The notes under the pieces: generated by a model | What the model saw: the letters and a program-made list of their open reading frames with translations, nothing else | The model's database searches: none | Told to the model about the DNA's origin: nothing | DNA from: Pyrocephalus nanus | Taxonomy: Eukaryota; Chordata; Aves; Passeriformes; Tyrannidae | DNA: 64,000 bases | NCBI GenBank assembly: GCA_038380795.1 | Contig: CM076279.1 | Coordinates: 2,991,001-3,055,000 of the forward strand | Direction: 5' to 3' | Shown here: one piece after another, positions 11,761-25,630 of the stretch | Position numbering within the stretch: position 1 is the stretch's first letter | How the letters are laid out: the number at the start of each line of letters is the position of its first letter | Translations under genes and position numbers: made by a program

Positions 11761-14653
11761 CCTGTGTTTTCGAATTATTAATCCCCTTGACTTGTGTTTA
11801 AGATATTCCTCACTATATTACTGCTCCCCTTTCCCCAAAAGTTAGGCTGCCAAAATCAGTGAGACCACGGTCAGTGCAGCAAGCTGATGGAGAAATAAAG
11901 GCTTCATGCTGGTGGTCACCATATGTCACCCTCCTGTTCCTCACCATTGCCAGGCCCTGCCTGTGTTTGGGAACGAGCTCCTCACCTGCAGTGGGGGCTC
12001 TGCCAGCGCTCAGTGCCCGTGCCTGGCATGGTTACTGATTCCTCCAGGGGTGCTTGGGCTGCTCCTCCCTGGCTGCTCAGGGCTCTTCGTGGCACTGCTC
12101 CCCCAAATGCCCCCCTCTGAGTAGCTGGAAGCAGCTTCACGGGGTTACTTGAAAGCAGCTCTTGTACTGGAATGTGTTTGCATTTATCATCTCCTGGGAG
12201 AACATTTGTACCTTCTCTTCCCAAATTAAAGCACAGGCTCCTTTTTTTATTGCAGCTGAAATGGCTTTTAGCTACAGTGAATGAACCTCAGTAAAAACAG
12301 AATTAAATTACAAAGGAGCAGGTTCGTGAACTTTTATAACTGCTTGTAATTCCCCCCCTTTCCCACTTGCCCTGTAATGCAGTCTCCAAATGGACTCTCT
12401 GTCCGTCTGCAGAAGGTGCATGGAAAAATTTTCACTGCAGTACTGAAAGGAGCTGAGTGAATGCTCTCCCTGTACACCCACAGGTAGGAAACCCGTGGTG
12501 GGTGGCTGCCCACACACAGTGTGTGACTCTTGTTCAGCTCTTCCACTGCAGCCCTTGAGCCTTTCAGTTGGTGGAGTTTGTACCTGAGGCACCAGGCGTG
12601 GAGTTTATCTGGTTTGTTTTGTTTTTTTTTTTGTTGTAGTCTCTGAGCTTTGAAAGTTCATGGCTTTTCAAATCTTTTTATTATAAATAATATAATTTTT
12701 TATCTTCCCCAATCCAGAACAGTGCAAATGCAGAGTGAGTAATAAAAGTTAGACTTTATATTTTCTGGGCATTTGATCTGCAATGTACACTAAAACATAG
12801 GTGATCCTGGCAAGAGTTAATCATTGAGCAGGGTTCTGCTGAGAGTTTGGAAATGTATATAAATGATGAACCTAAAAATATCCGTGATTTTCATAAGTTA
12901 GCACTGCAGAACAATTAGGCAGTGGTACTATAAAAGGAGAACTCTCAGCAAAGTTATTCCCAGCAGTAAAAAGAAATCTTGTCCATAGGGATCCAGTTTT
13001 AGTGGCAGTAACTCCAGTGGCTGCAGCGACTTCTGGGTGCTGATTTCACCACCAAAACTCTTTCTAATTCCCCAAACTGAAGTTGACATTGTTCCAACAG
13101 CCTTTATTTTCCAATTCTTAAGAGTGTATTGAGTTGTGCAGTTTAAGTTGAATTTAATTATTTCCTTGTCAGCTTATATTTACCCTTGGCAAAAGTCCCT
13201 CGTGTCAATCTTTAATCTGTATGTAAATGTGATGACATGGTATTGAGGTTTGGTGGGGGGGAGGGGTAGAATGCTTAAGAATTACTAATAATCTATTTTG
13301 TTACACGAGATACTATGTGCAAAATGTACCATAGACATTTCTATCACCACCCCCACGATCATGTGGCTTTTAAAATTAAGAAGTGATTATGGCACACTGA
13401 ACTTATTAGCTAGAAGAGACATCAGCAGTCACAGACCACTGAGAGAACCTTGCAGGATGCTGGTTGTTTTTAGCACTGTCTGTTTGTTGAGGTGGCGGTT
13501 CTGAGGCCAAAATTAGATGAAATCTTAATTTGGAATAGAAGGCGTGGGTTAATTTGAAAAGCTCTGTAGATCCCACACGCCACAAATAAGTGTGGTGTGT
13601 CACCAGAGATGCACCTATCCCTGAATCCCTGGGGGCTCTGTCCTTGAGGTGCTGGGACAAGTTTGCTCCTCACTGCTGAGTTAAACTGGTGTAGCCTCAG
13701 TTTTTTGATATAAATCACACAGATCCAGTGAACACCTCAGGGGGTGGGGAGAGAAGAACAACTTGTACTTACAGGGGAGAGCAAGTTCCTTTTATCCAGA
13801 ACAGAGGGGATGAAAGAGAGAGGGGAAAAGCAAGGAGTGGAGGAGGAGACACATCCTGGCTGGGAAGGGAGCTGCTGAAATCCTTGGCCATTTGAGCTGC
13901 ACTTGTCTGAGTCTGGAAAAGCACAAGCAGGAAGAGTTTAATTTCATTCTTGGCCGTGCTCTTGTTGTTTTCCATTATTGGGGTGATAGTTTGAAGACAT
14001 GCAAATAGTTCACAGGTTTTTCTTTAGCCTTTGGAGATGATGACAGGATTTGTCTTCAAGTAGCCAGTGGTCTCAGGGAACATTTATTAGGTGTTGCCCT
14101 TGGCACAGAATATTCTCTCATTTTATAATTGATTTTTTATAACAGCCTAATGAGACTTGTTGCAAAGAGATTTTAAACCAGTGGTGTATAACTTGTGCTG
14201 AAAACCAAAATCCTGATGCTTCTGTTAAAGCAACACTATGGACAATCAAGTTCCCTTCCATAATTTGATTTTTGCTGTTCCCTTGCAAATAAATTAACTG
14301 TAGCATGGCCCTGTGTAATTAATGAAGCTCAGTCCTTAAAGTACCGGTGATCACTGGCTGAGCTCCTAAAGTAAAAAAAAAAAAAATCATATCATAAATT
14401 CTGGTAATGAGAACTTAATAGATAGAAGAGTTAGAGATTGATTTATTCCTTTTTTCCCTTTGTCCCCATGAGAAGGGTACCTGCTGAACTGAGGCAGGAA
14501 AGAAATGTCTGTGTTGGGGAAACCATTGTCATCTGTAACAAAGCACCTTCGGGTCTGTTCCTATGGCAACAGGAGCATCAGACCAGCAGAGAACGACCCG
14601 AAAGGAGATAAAAGCCTCTGTAAAAATAGTTATAAGAAGTCTCTGCATAGCTT

Positions 14654-14709
14654 TGGCTACTTTTCTTTCTTTTTTTTTTTTTTTTTTTTTTAAGAAAGAA
14701 AAGTAGCCA
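14654..14709 (+). repeat. Perfect 18-bp inverted repeat with T20 loop
   Basis: The left arm TGGCTACTTTTCTTTCTT (14654-14671) is the exact reverse complement of the right arm AAGAAAGAAAAGTAGCCA (14692-14709). Twenty T residues lie between them. In the PRKCA pre-mRNA this would fold into a stem with a U20 loop, and the stem extends two more pairs if a G-T wobble is allowed. Confidence 0.9.
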
Positions 14710-15015
14710 GAACTTGGAGGTTTTTGAAACCTGGTTATTACAAGTAGCTATTTAGGTTAGAACTTGTTGGCACTGAAGGACTTGTCATGTTAATCTTGTT
14801 CTACCAAGTGAAATTTAGTTCTCAGTTTTGAGATGTAGTGAAGGCAATGCTCTGGGTTAATATTCTCAGCTGGAACAGGAGTTGAAATCCTCTGGTGTGT
14901 TCTCTTGTCATCCTCTCCTGATCTGCCAGGAGCTCCCAGATGCCTCTGGCTCTGAAGGGAAGGAGGAATGAAAATGCTTTGGGAGAAGCAGAAGCAAAAA
15001 ATATAAAAGGACAGT

Positions 15016-15041
15016 AAAAAAAAAAAAAAAAAAAAAAAAAA
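15016..15041 (+). repeat. Poly(A) run, A26
   Basis: Uninterrupted run of 26 A in intron 3, about 325 bp after the T20 loop of the hairpin. Confidence 0.95.
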
Positions 15042-15348
15042 GACAAAAAACCCAGAAAAAATGAAAGCAGTCCTGTAACTTTTAGGAGAAATGTATAATC
15101 CCTCAGAGTCTTGTTTAACATCTGCTACTTGTCTCTTTGTGTGCCAAGAGCATGATTGGACCATTCATGAAAATAAAAAGAACTCTGCAATCAACAGACT
15201 TTGTTCAATATTCCTGCACAAAGGGGATTTGCCACAGATAATATGAAAGGCTGGGGTCAAACACAAATGAGTTTATATTTAACAGGCTTCATTTAGAAAC
15301 TGCCACACAGAGGTAAAATTAAGAGAAATAGAAACACACATCCCTGGC

Positions 15349-15368
15349 TTTTTTTTTTTTTTTTTTTT
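15349..15368 (+). repeat. Poly(T) run, T20
   Basis: Uninterrupted run of 20 T in intron 3. Confidence 0.95.
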
Positions 15369-18300
15369 AAATTTGCTGGAAGCACATTGAAATAGAGAAG
15401 AGAGGGGTAGAAAATGTTCTATTCTCCCATTCCAGACTAATCCTTTGCTCCTCTGTGAGAAGGTACAGCTGTTTACTGATCTTACAAGCTCAAATCAAAT
15501 CAAAGTGGTTCCCAGTGCTTTGTATTTGGCAACAATAAAGCCCTGGGGTCAAATGAGGAGACTGAACATAGACCTGAACTACTCCAGGCACCCTCTCAAG
15601 GAGCTTCTATATCTAAATCAAGTCACTTTAGTAACATAATAGTCCAGAAAAGGCTACTCTAATAAAAGTTTATTTTCAAGTAGTTCTAAAATAAATGAGG
15701 AAAACAGTGCCATTTGAAATTCTGTTTTCACTTTTGCTGTCATTGCACTGCATTTTATTTTCCAGTCCCTCTGCTCCTGTCACAGAGTCCATTTGCTCAG
15801 GTTCATTACTGCTTGTTTTGCCAATACAAGTTGGGATACACTCCAAGAATTTGGGTTATTAGTTGCTGCAATAAAAGACCAATGTGTCTTAATCAATGGA
15901 GAATTCCAAAAATTAAACATTTCCCGAAGGTGGGGTTCAAGAGGATCGCATCTAAAAATCAAATTCCTCCTCATAAGCAGTGAATTTTTTCAGTCTCCTG
16001 AGACTGTCACCCATGAAGAGATCTGTAATATGAGATTTTTTTTTTTTTAATTAAGGCCTTTTGGCAAAATTTGCCCTCCTCCAAAGGGATTATGGAATTC
16101 CTCATCCATACACACAGATATTGTTCATTTTCCATTCAGGGGTTGTGTTCCCCAGCAGAGTCAACAAGAGTTGCAAGTAGGCACTTGGTGCTTTTGAAAA
16201 TTAGGTTAATAAATCATAAACACCTCATGTGGGAGTGTGGGAGGGTGTTCTGTGCTGTGTAAAATCTAAGATATGTGCTGTTTGCACAGGGGCTTTTTCT
16301 TATGCAGTTGCATTTCTATTGGTGCATAAACATCCTCACATATCTAAATGTATTTATGGTGCATGGTTGTTTAAAAAGCATCAGAGTTACACCAATACCT
16401 GGGTGGGGAAAAAAACCTCAGGACTGCAATTTGTGTGGCTCAGCATTCCAGTTTAAAGAAATCACTTATTTGTCAGGGGAAAGCTCGATATAAATGTGAG
16501 CTGCTCTGAACTGAACAGGCTGGAAACTTAGTTTTGTAAAATGGGTTGAAGGCAAAGAAGTGCCTTGGAAATCTGGGCAGCAATGAGAAATTCAGGAAAA
16601 GGTCTTGGAAACAGTGGGTTTCCAGGCATTTCCATCATTAGTACAAAATTTGCATCTAAGTCAGTGGGAGTCTTCAGTGCTTAATGAACTGTGCTTGATT
16701 TACAAACTTGGTATTTAAACTGTTTCTTTAACACAAAAATAAAGAGTATGTAAGGTTTACAAAGACAGTAAAAACTGGGAAGATGCAAAATACCCTGTGC
16801 TGAACCCTTTCTGTGCAGAGCACACAGGAAAATGTGGATTATTCAGAAATGCTCAGGGCATCTCCTACAGACTGCCAGGCAGAAAATGCTTTGGCTTTGG
16901 TGGTGATGGCACAAACTGCTGCAGAAGTGCTGGTGAATGGTGCCTGTAAATTCAGATAAAAAATTTAGAGTTCATTTAGCAGGAAATGGAATGGGAGATG
17001 ATGCTGTGGTTTAGGGTGTACTCCTGCAGTCCTTGGGATTTGGGAAGCTCAAATAGCCACGATAAGGAGAAATTTCTACTGCAGGTGGAGTCTGTGGCAG
17101 GACTGTGTGTGACCACTGTGGGCCCTGCTGCAGTTTGTTGCAGTAAATGTGCCAATAATCACCATCTATTTTGCCTCAAATACAGAATTACACAGTCACT
17201 CCGTCTTTTTTTTATAAGCTTTACAGCTTTTAGATGTATTTTATTCATTGTGATTAAGAGATGGAGGTGTAAATAAGGCCAGTGGCAGGAAACTGTTCCA
17301 AAAACTTACTGGAATAATAATATGAAAGAGTAGAGTAGGAAAAAACTGCTTTAACTGGATTTCTCCAATATTCTCAGCCTAATGCAAAATTATATGAGTA
17401 TAGCTAGTTTTTGGAAGTCTGTTAATGCTGTTCAGGCTTAAAAGATGATGACTTAAAAATGAAGTCTGTCAATAAAGGGAGAAAACTAAGAGGTAGTGAT
17501 CGAAAAACAAAGGAAAAAAATGAATTATGTCCTTGCTAATGATACTGCCTAATTAAATCTCCCTAATGGATGGGTAGAATAATCTATTTAATTGTAACTA
17601 TAGTTTGTGATAGATTACTGTGCCTTATTTTATTATGTCCCTGTAATGAAAGAACCAGCATTACTTTCATAACAAATAAATTTTACTCAGAATGCATTTT
17701 TTCAATTTCCCCAATTTACTTATCGGTCATATACCAACTTGTGAAGTTTGTCCTTATTCTTCCTAATGGGACTGATCTTTTGATCCTTTGGTAGAAAGAG
17801 TTCTTGCCCCAATTTCTCAGTTATGCAGCAAAGGTTTTGGCCTTTTGCATTTTCAAGTATAGGCTCCTATTTAATGATTCCTCCTTGACTGGCATGCCTT
17901 ATGTTGAGATGTTCTTTATCTACAGCCTAATTAAACTAAATCATATACCATCTGTGTCTAGTTCAATTAAACTGAATTGGGCAGATTGACCTCCTTAGAT
18001 ATAGCTTGTTACCTCCTGAGACAGCACTTGCTTGGAAAAAGTTAGGGGGAAAAAAATGCCAGTGTTTGTGGAAATGAAATAAAAATGTCCATCTTTAAAA
18101 TAAAATATATAGGTAACTTTTCTAATGGCAATTCACAGCGTTGAATTATTCCATCACATCTGTGCTTTAGGTGGTGTCTTAAGTTTTAGACCTGTTTGAG
18201 ACATTTCTGGGCATCTCTTCTTAATTAGACAGAAGAAGATAAAAGCAGTAAAGCCTGAGGACTGCTGACAGGTTTTGAAGTCATGACCCGCCTCCTCTGG

Positions 18301-21300
18301 CATGGACAGTGAGATGTAAGAGCTCTTTTCTTCCCCGTGTAAGTTGAACTAGGATTTTTGATTCTTCTGCTGTGATTAAAAGGATTTCACTTGACTGGGC
18401 ATGGATATTTTCCTGAAGTCTTTTTCAGTGTTTGTTTGCTCTCTTTAATTAAGTTTTTAACACAATCATTTAACCTTACCCTCCTGAGCCCCAGGTCTCA
18501 TCTCATCCTGAATGACTGATCAGGAACTCATTTTTAATACAAACCCACTATTTTTTCCTCCTCTGTGCATGCAGATGGTGTTTCATTTCTTGCTGGAAGT
18601 GTTCTCTGCAGAAGATGCTGCCAAAGTATCTTCATTAACTGGCTGGCAGAAGTTTTGAGCAGTTGATCACCTTTCCTTCAGATGATAAAATCGTTTTGCC
18701 TGGCAAATCTTTTAAGATTTTTTAGTGGCCCTCAGAGTCCCTTTTCATCTCCCTTTGGAAGAGTGAGAACTGCAACGTGCTACAGGTCTTGTCAGCAGGG
18801 CTGAATTTCCTGAGAGTCTGATAATAATATTCACAGTTCATGCAGGAGAGCGAGTTAAAAGTGGAAAAGACAGTGACATTTTATTTTCTTCAGATGGATT
18901 TGTTGTAAATAACTGTTCATCAGACTTAAATAACTGTCACTCTCAAGCAAACATCTCTGTAAGAGCATGACTGAGGCCGAAGCACTTTGTGACCTGTCCT
19001 GCTTTCCTTTGGGTTTTCCTTTGGGATATTCACAGCCCTGACCTTGTATGAACTTGCTGGATCCAGAATATCCTCCCAGATTATATCCTGAGACGCTGAG
19101 ACTGTACAATCATATTTCACAATTTTCTTTAAAACTTATTTTCATGATCTTTTAAAAGAAATTGAATTATTCTGCTGAAAAAGAAATTTTTGTTCTTTTT
19201 GTTTCTGAAGAGAACAACAGAGAAGACAACCAGTAATTTTTGTTTGGGTTATTTGGGTGATTCAGTGAAGGCTGAAGGAGCATCTGTTAAGCAGCCTAAA
19301 ATTTGAGACAGCTACAAAATTCTGCAATAAAGAGGAAAATTTAATTCCATTATAAACATATAAGATGAGAATTTACTAAAGCTCGATGTCACTGTGAGTA
19401 AATTGAGTTTGAATTCATTAAGAACTTAATAACAATCATCAAGTCAGTGATGAAACATTAGCAAAAGCAGCCTTTTCATATTAGCCCAGGTTTTGTTGAG
19501 CTTGCACTCAAATGAGTCCTGCCTTGACCTACAGTGACCTGGAGACAATTCCCAATCTCCTGAGCTCAAACCCATCCCACACCCCCCGTGTTGCAGAGCT
19601 CTCTTTGCCCTCACAGAGCACTGTGAAAATAAAAAGTCTTTGCTCCTCATCTTCGGGAAATGTTTATGGGGATAACATTTTCCATTTGGAGATTGGGAGA
19701 GTAAGTTTTCTAATCAAGGAGAAACTCAATCCCTTCCTTTACAAGGGCTCCATTTGGGTTATTAAAGTGAGATATTTCAGGCATTTATTTTAAGGCCATG
19801 TGAGAAGATTGTAGCTCTGAAAGATACTGAATATTCTAAATGAGTCTTCTAAGAACTTCTGAATTCTCAAGGGGCAGATTAATAGCTTCAAGCTAAAATA
19901 TTTCAAAATAAAAAAAAAAAAAAGTTTTATTCCAACGAGCTTCTTGCCTCCTTAAAATAACCCAGCTGTGAAACTGGAAGTATGTGGTACTAAGTGTTCT
20001 TTGTTCAGAGTTTAAAAATAATTCAAACCCCCGGGGATCTGGAAGCAGATGTCTGCTTCAGGAATCATAAAGTCCCACCAGCGGGAGGGTCCCCTTGTCA
20101 GCACACTGACTCCATAGTCGTGTGGCACCCCTTTATTGACAGAAAAGTTTCTTCTTCCCCTGCTGAAAGCTTAGTTTTCAGAGCTCAGGGCTTTGGTGGT
20201 GGTTTTTATGCCTTGTTCTGTGTGCAGGGGATGCTCATGGCCCGAGCCAGCGCTCTCAGCCAGGTCCTGGAAGGGTCTGGGTTGGGAAGGACAGGCTGTG
20301 CTGGGGTGGGAATGGAGGCTCTCCCAGGGGAGCAGAGCAGGTGTCCCCTGCCTGGGGGGACAGATCCATGGAATATTTGCTTGCTGGCTGAGGAGGTGTT
20401 GGAATTGCTGTTGGCTTGGTGGGCACTGGGAATGGCGATTGCCTCGTGCAGTGTCGGTGTTTGGGAGCCTGATCCAAGCCCACATTCCCTGGATGTGTTG
20501 TCTGTACCCTGTAGGACAATGTAAGGAGCTTCAGAACCTTCTTCTTGAGCCTCTTGGTGTGACATCTCCGATTTTCTGCTCAATTTTCCTGTCTCTCACT
20601 TCTGTTCTTTGTTCCTTTGTCGCATTTTTTTCCCCAAACAATCCCAGCACGTTCGGTGTCTCCAGGCAGATCTGCCCCTCTCTGAACCGAGGAGTTCCCT
20701 TTCAAATCAGTGTTGCCATTTGATCCTGCAGTTCCCCAAACAAATTACCATTTTATTGGATTGACTCCTTATTCTAAACTCTCCATTTCATGATGCTCTG
20801 GGGATGGGGGGTGAACTGGTAATATTTGAACACAAATATGTGGTTTATCAAGGTTTACCGAAAGCTTTAGGGTAAGGATTTATGTTTCTTTTTTGTTACC
20901 ACCAGACTAATTAATACTTTCCTGTAGTGTTTTTCATCCACAGCTTTTGTCATTGTTCATTTTTTAACCTGCAGTTTATGCAAAGACAGTTATAATTGTA
21001 TATATTATTCTCTGGAGAGGAGGTTTTTAAACATGTAATCTTAGTTTAGAAGCATTCAGCATTCATGTTGTGGGCATTATTTCGATCTGTGTATTCAACA
21101 TTTCTTTTTTTAACCAAGAAAAATTTGATTTGAAGAAGTATTTACCTGATTCTCTGATTGAACAGACATGAGAATGTTATTCTGTTGGGTTTAATATAGT
21201 TTCTTATTACAGTCTTGAGGCAGGCTGGAAATAAACTATTACTTAATTGTGCTAAATAATGATACATAATTTTTGGGGGAGGGGAAAAAAACCCAAGCTG

Positions 21301-24300
21301 TTTTTTAAACTCTTCCTAATTTAGGCCTTAAAAAAGTCCCACATAAGGTTACATATTTTAGGAGACACTAGAACATACCTATGCTGATGAGTGAGTGTTG
21401 GGCTTGAAACCTCCTGCTCGCTGCCAGCTTGAAAAAGCAGAAATGTTCAGCTCAATAAGAAGGTTGAGCTGCATCTGGAGCAGAAGTCACACCTAAATAG
21501 TATATATATTGACAGAGCAGCTGGCAGTTAAAGGAGAAATGATTGGATAAAGTCCCATGTGCAGTTTAAATCTCTGCTTTTCAGCCTCTGTTCCCATCCC
21601 TAGATCAGGGGCACAGGCAGTGAGACCCAGCTGAAACCCTGGCTGGAGATGGAGTAACCATCTCATATATAATGTGAAAAACCAGTGCACAGCTCTGGGA
21701 CTTTAAGTTAATATTTCTCTGTCACAAGAACTGCTTGATTTTTACTTATGGAGCACTTGGGAATTGTTCTTTGGGCAGGGATTGGTTGGATGAGATTTCA
21801 GGTATTTTTTTAATACCTATATAATGCAGTGTCGTACAGAAAGTAATAAGGAGAGAGGAGAAAATCTGACTCATGATATCTGTATTTAGTCTGTGAAATA
21901 AGTGGCTCAGTGGTGGTAGTTGCACAGATAAATGTCATATTTAATCAAATCTGTTGTAATTTTTTTTTCTCTTAGTCATAGATACGTCCTGGTTCCCTGA
22001 TAGAGGACAGTTCCACAATGTAAAATCTCTGGACAATAGTTCAGTGCCTTCCAAATGAAATTGTTTTGTTATGGATTTTAAAAAAAAAAAAAGAAGGTGG
22101 AAGACCTTTATTTTGCGATTTTTGATTTATTTTCGAGCTTCTAGAACAGTGATTAATTGCAAAATCTTAAAAAAAAATAAAAATAAACCAAACCAAACCC
22201 CTGGGTGTGCCAGTGTAGCTTCTGCCCTGGGAATGTGACGTGGCCTGTCAAAAAGCAGGTTTGCTGTGACCTTTGAGACTGCCCAGATGACTCTGGGAAA
22301 GGTTTCCACCGTGTCTGGCACTGACTAATAAGTTAACTGGGTTGTGCTGAACTCCCTTGTGCTGCTTTCTGTAGGACAATTTATTTTGCTGCTCGACAGG
22401 CTCAAAATCTACTCTTATTTCAAAAGATCTTGTGGATAAAAACGAAATTCCTGTGGTACTAAAAATTGCCTAAATGCTTTAATAGAGCTTTTCCAAGAGA
22501 TCATGTAAAACAGGGAGGAGAATGTGCCTGTATAAGGAAAATGCTCCTTGTTTCGGGTGCTGCCACCTTGTAAATAATAACAATAAATAATAATGCTGTA
22601 TTTCTGCTTCAGGTAATTAAACTTTTATTAATGTCTGATGAGAGCTCTCCTCCTAATGTTGCAGTCCTGTTGCAGAGTAGCCTTATTTGTTTTGCCTGAC
22701 GTGAAAGATGTAAAAAAAATGAGAACGATAGAACAAGACCATGCTCTGTCACACTTAAAGTGGCCGTGGGAGTTGAATGGAATGAGACTCGATAAATTAA
22801 TGATGCAAAGTGCTGAAGGAAAATGGAGAAGTGATGAATGTAAGTAGAGAGGTGCCAATCTCTAATGCTGTGATTGATGAGCCAGGCACAGGGGTAATGG
22901 CAGGAACTGTGGGCAAGTGAGTGGATTTGAAACAATTGGGCGAATTTGGGGCTAAAAGTAACCCTGGTTCCTAGAGACACATTTGTTTTAACCACTTTTA
23001 AAAGCATGTTTGGGAAAGATAATATTATAATAATAATTATAATAAATGTTTAGCACATCATTATTACTGTTTTTACATTTTAACTCCGCCTTATATTTTC
23101 CTGCAAGCTTAATTTTACTTTTCTGACATATATGAGAAACTAAATTTTTGTTTGAACTTGGACTGATGTTTTTTCCGGGTTTCAGTTCATTGTTTCCTGA
23201 ATGATGCATTTTTACAGGTTCCTGTGCCAGGTTCAGTCAGAGTCACCTCGTTCCCAGTAACCCAGGGCAGGTTGTTTAGTGCTAAGTGGGACCCTGTTGC
23301 AGTTCTGTGTCCACTGGGGGAAAGTCTTCAGGCACTGCAATAAAGTAATGGGGCAAAGGGGCAGGAAAAAATCTTCCTGGCTTGGGAATTCAGCTGGGTT
23401 TTGCTTTGATTACCTGTCAGAATGAGCCCATGGTAAAGTGGATCAGACCCCTTTGCCTTCCCCCAGGGCACAGGGGGTTGGTGCTGCTCTCAGTGACAGC
23501 AGGAAAGGCACACTGGGGGTTGTCGTTGGCATTTCTGGCAGCAGATAAATTAGAACTTTTCATTTCGTGGACGTGATCTCCTTTGAGACTTGTTTTTCCA
23601 TCATTCTCTTGTAATGAAGGGTTGTTACACATCCTCAGGTAACGCCTTTGAATCAGATCTCCAAAGTGTGGCTTTCCCTTCCCCAACAACTGATCTGCAG
23701 AAAGTGGTTAAACAGTTCGTCCTCAGCAGCTCCAGCACTGCAGTGCAGGCAGAGGAAATGTCATTTATGAGGCAGGATCTGTGTATATAAAGCACTGATT
23801 TGTGCCTGATGGCTGAACTGAGCTTTGCCCTTCTATAGGTTTTGTCCCACATTATTTATTCGTCTGGAATTAATCCGAAGGGTGGGAGGTGCAAAGTCAG
23901 CGACCAGTTTTGGCTTCAAAAATGGTCAAATTCCAGCAGCACTTGCAAAGGCTGAGTCTGCTGGAGCAGACAAGTGCTTTGTCATTGTCCCTGGGACTGT
24001 TTCAAGGCGTTAGAGCTAGTCATAAATCCCCCAAAGGGCAAGGTGGGGAGTTCCAGCTGAAACCTAAACTGGCACAGCACTCAGGTATGATCCTGACTGA
24101 ACAGAAATGTCCAGAATAGAGGAAAGAATTAAGATGTTCATTATAGCAGGGGGGAAAAAAAAGTATTTTATTTTTGTAATTTTAAATTTTTTTTTTATTT
24201 TTACAACCCCTCCATGAATTTGCTGGGCATGCCATGGATCTGATCAGGGCTGTGGCAGTCACGTGAGGCTCAGTCCTACATCTTGGCACGTTCTGTCCTC

Positions 24301-25507
24301 TCCACTTCCTGAAGGAAGGATTTACCACAAGCCCCTCTTATCAAGAGATACTCAATGTTAGTCTTGGATCAGAGGGGCTGCAGGACATTCTGCACCATAA
24401 CTGTAGCTCTGTTGTGCAAGGCATGCAATCCATGGAAAACACTCTGCCTGCTTGATGCACAGCACCTTTATTTTTTCTGAACAGATAAAGCATTTAGTGC
24501 AGATCTGAAATTCATCCCTTAATGTATTTTTATCAAAAGCCAGTAAGGAACAATGCAGGAAATGTATTTCTTCCTCAGTATGAAATTCTCAGTATCAACT
24601 GTAACAGAAGGATTTATGTGAGTATTAAGCCACGTCATGCTAATTGCATTATGTCGCCATCTAATAAGTCAGATTATGTACATTGTAAAAGTATTATCTG
24701 CGACTGTTTGTTTTCTTTGAAATGTGAAAGTTCATCTGGAGGGCAAGTGTTATTGTTTCCTCGGGTTTGTTTCATTTAAGGACGAGGAGATGTTTTCTGT
24801 GATGGAGTTTTCTTAAGGACTCTTGAAGACACACCGTAATTTCTGGCTGCCAGTTCATAGATATTTGCTCTGCACTTCAGTTTTTTCCGTGTTGTGCACA
24901 TGGGACAGTCGATTATGGAAGGATTTTTCTCCCAGGTTTTTATGTTTAGATTTACCTTCAACTAAAGAAACACCTTGAATTTATTCCAGTTTCTTCCTGG
25001 TAGGCTGTGGGTGTCCAAGCTGTTGCCAAGGTGGCCACTACAGAAGGAAAGATGGACATCTGAGTGACAGCACTAATGTTCATGTGGCCCCACAGGCCCA
25101 TCACCTGACCAGTTCTAGCAAAACTGGTTTGCAAAGATTGGGGTTTTTTTCCCGTTCTTTGCTCCTCATTCCAGTCTTCCACGTGTTTATCACGTCTGAT
25201 TTTTCTTTCAGCAAGATTAATATTGTGCAGCTCCATTTGTACCTGGGATTAATTTCAGTAATTGTTTTGGAAGCAGCCTTACAAAGGTTTAGCAGGCTAG
25301 AAAAAGCCTCTGTTAATCTGTATGTTTGGATTATAGTGGAAGAGCGGTTTCTTTGCTTCTTCTTTTAAAAATTACATTACTTGCAGATGAGGAAAAATGC
25401 ACTTATTCAGCTGCTGTACATGCAAGCAATTTTCCAGAATGCTGCTCTGTAATCCTGATGAACATTGCTCTGTAATACCTTTTAGGAATACAACAGAAGG
25501 CCTTTCC

Positions 25508-25630
25508 AGTTTTTTCTGACTTTTTAACTTTTTTTTAGCTTTTTTCTTTGCTCTTTTTTATTAATTTACTCTTTTTATTAAATTTAAGCTTTTTACTTTT
25601 TTATTTCTCTTTCACTCTTTTTTGCCTGTT
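25508..25630 (+). repeat. T-rich low-complexity block
   Basis: A roughly 120-bp stretch is built mostly of T runs broken by A, C and G (CTTTTTTCTTTGCTCTTTTT and similar). It looks like a decayed pyrimidine-rich simple repeat. No unit length is obvious. Confidence 0.7.

Noticed and set aside
22609..23007. A 132-codon minus-strand frame in intron 3
   Set aside because: No family resemblance and no supporting signals such as splice sites or a poly(A) context. Treated as chance.
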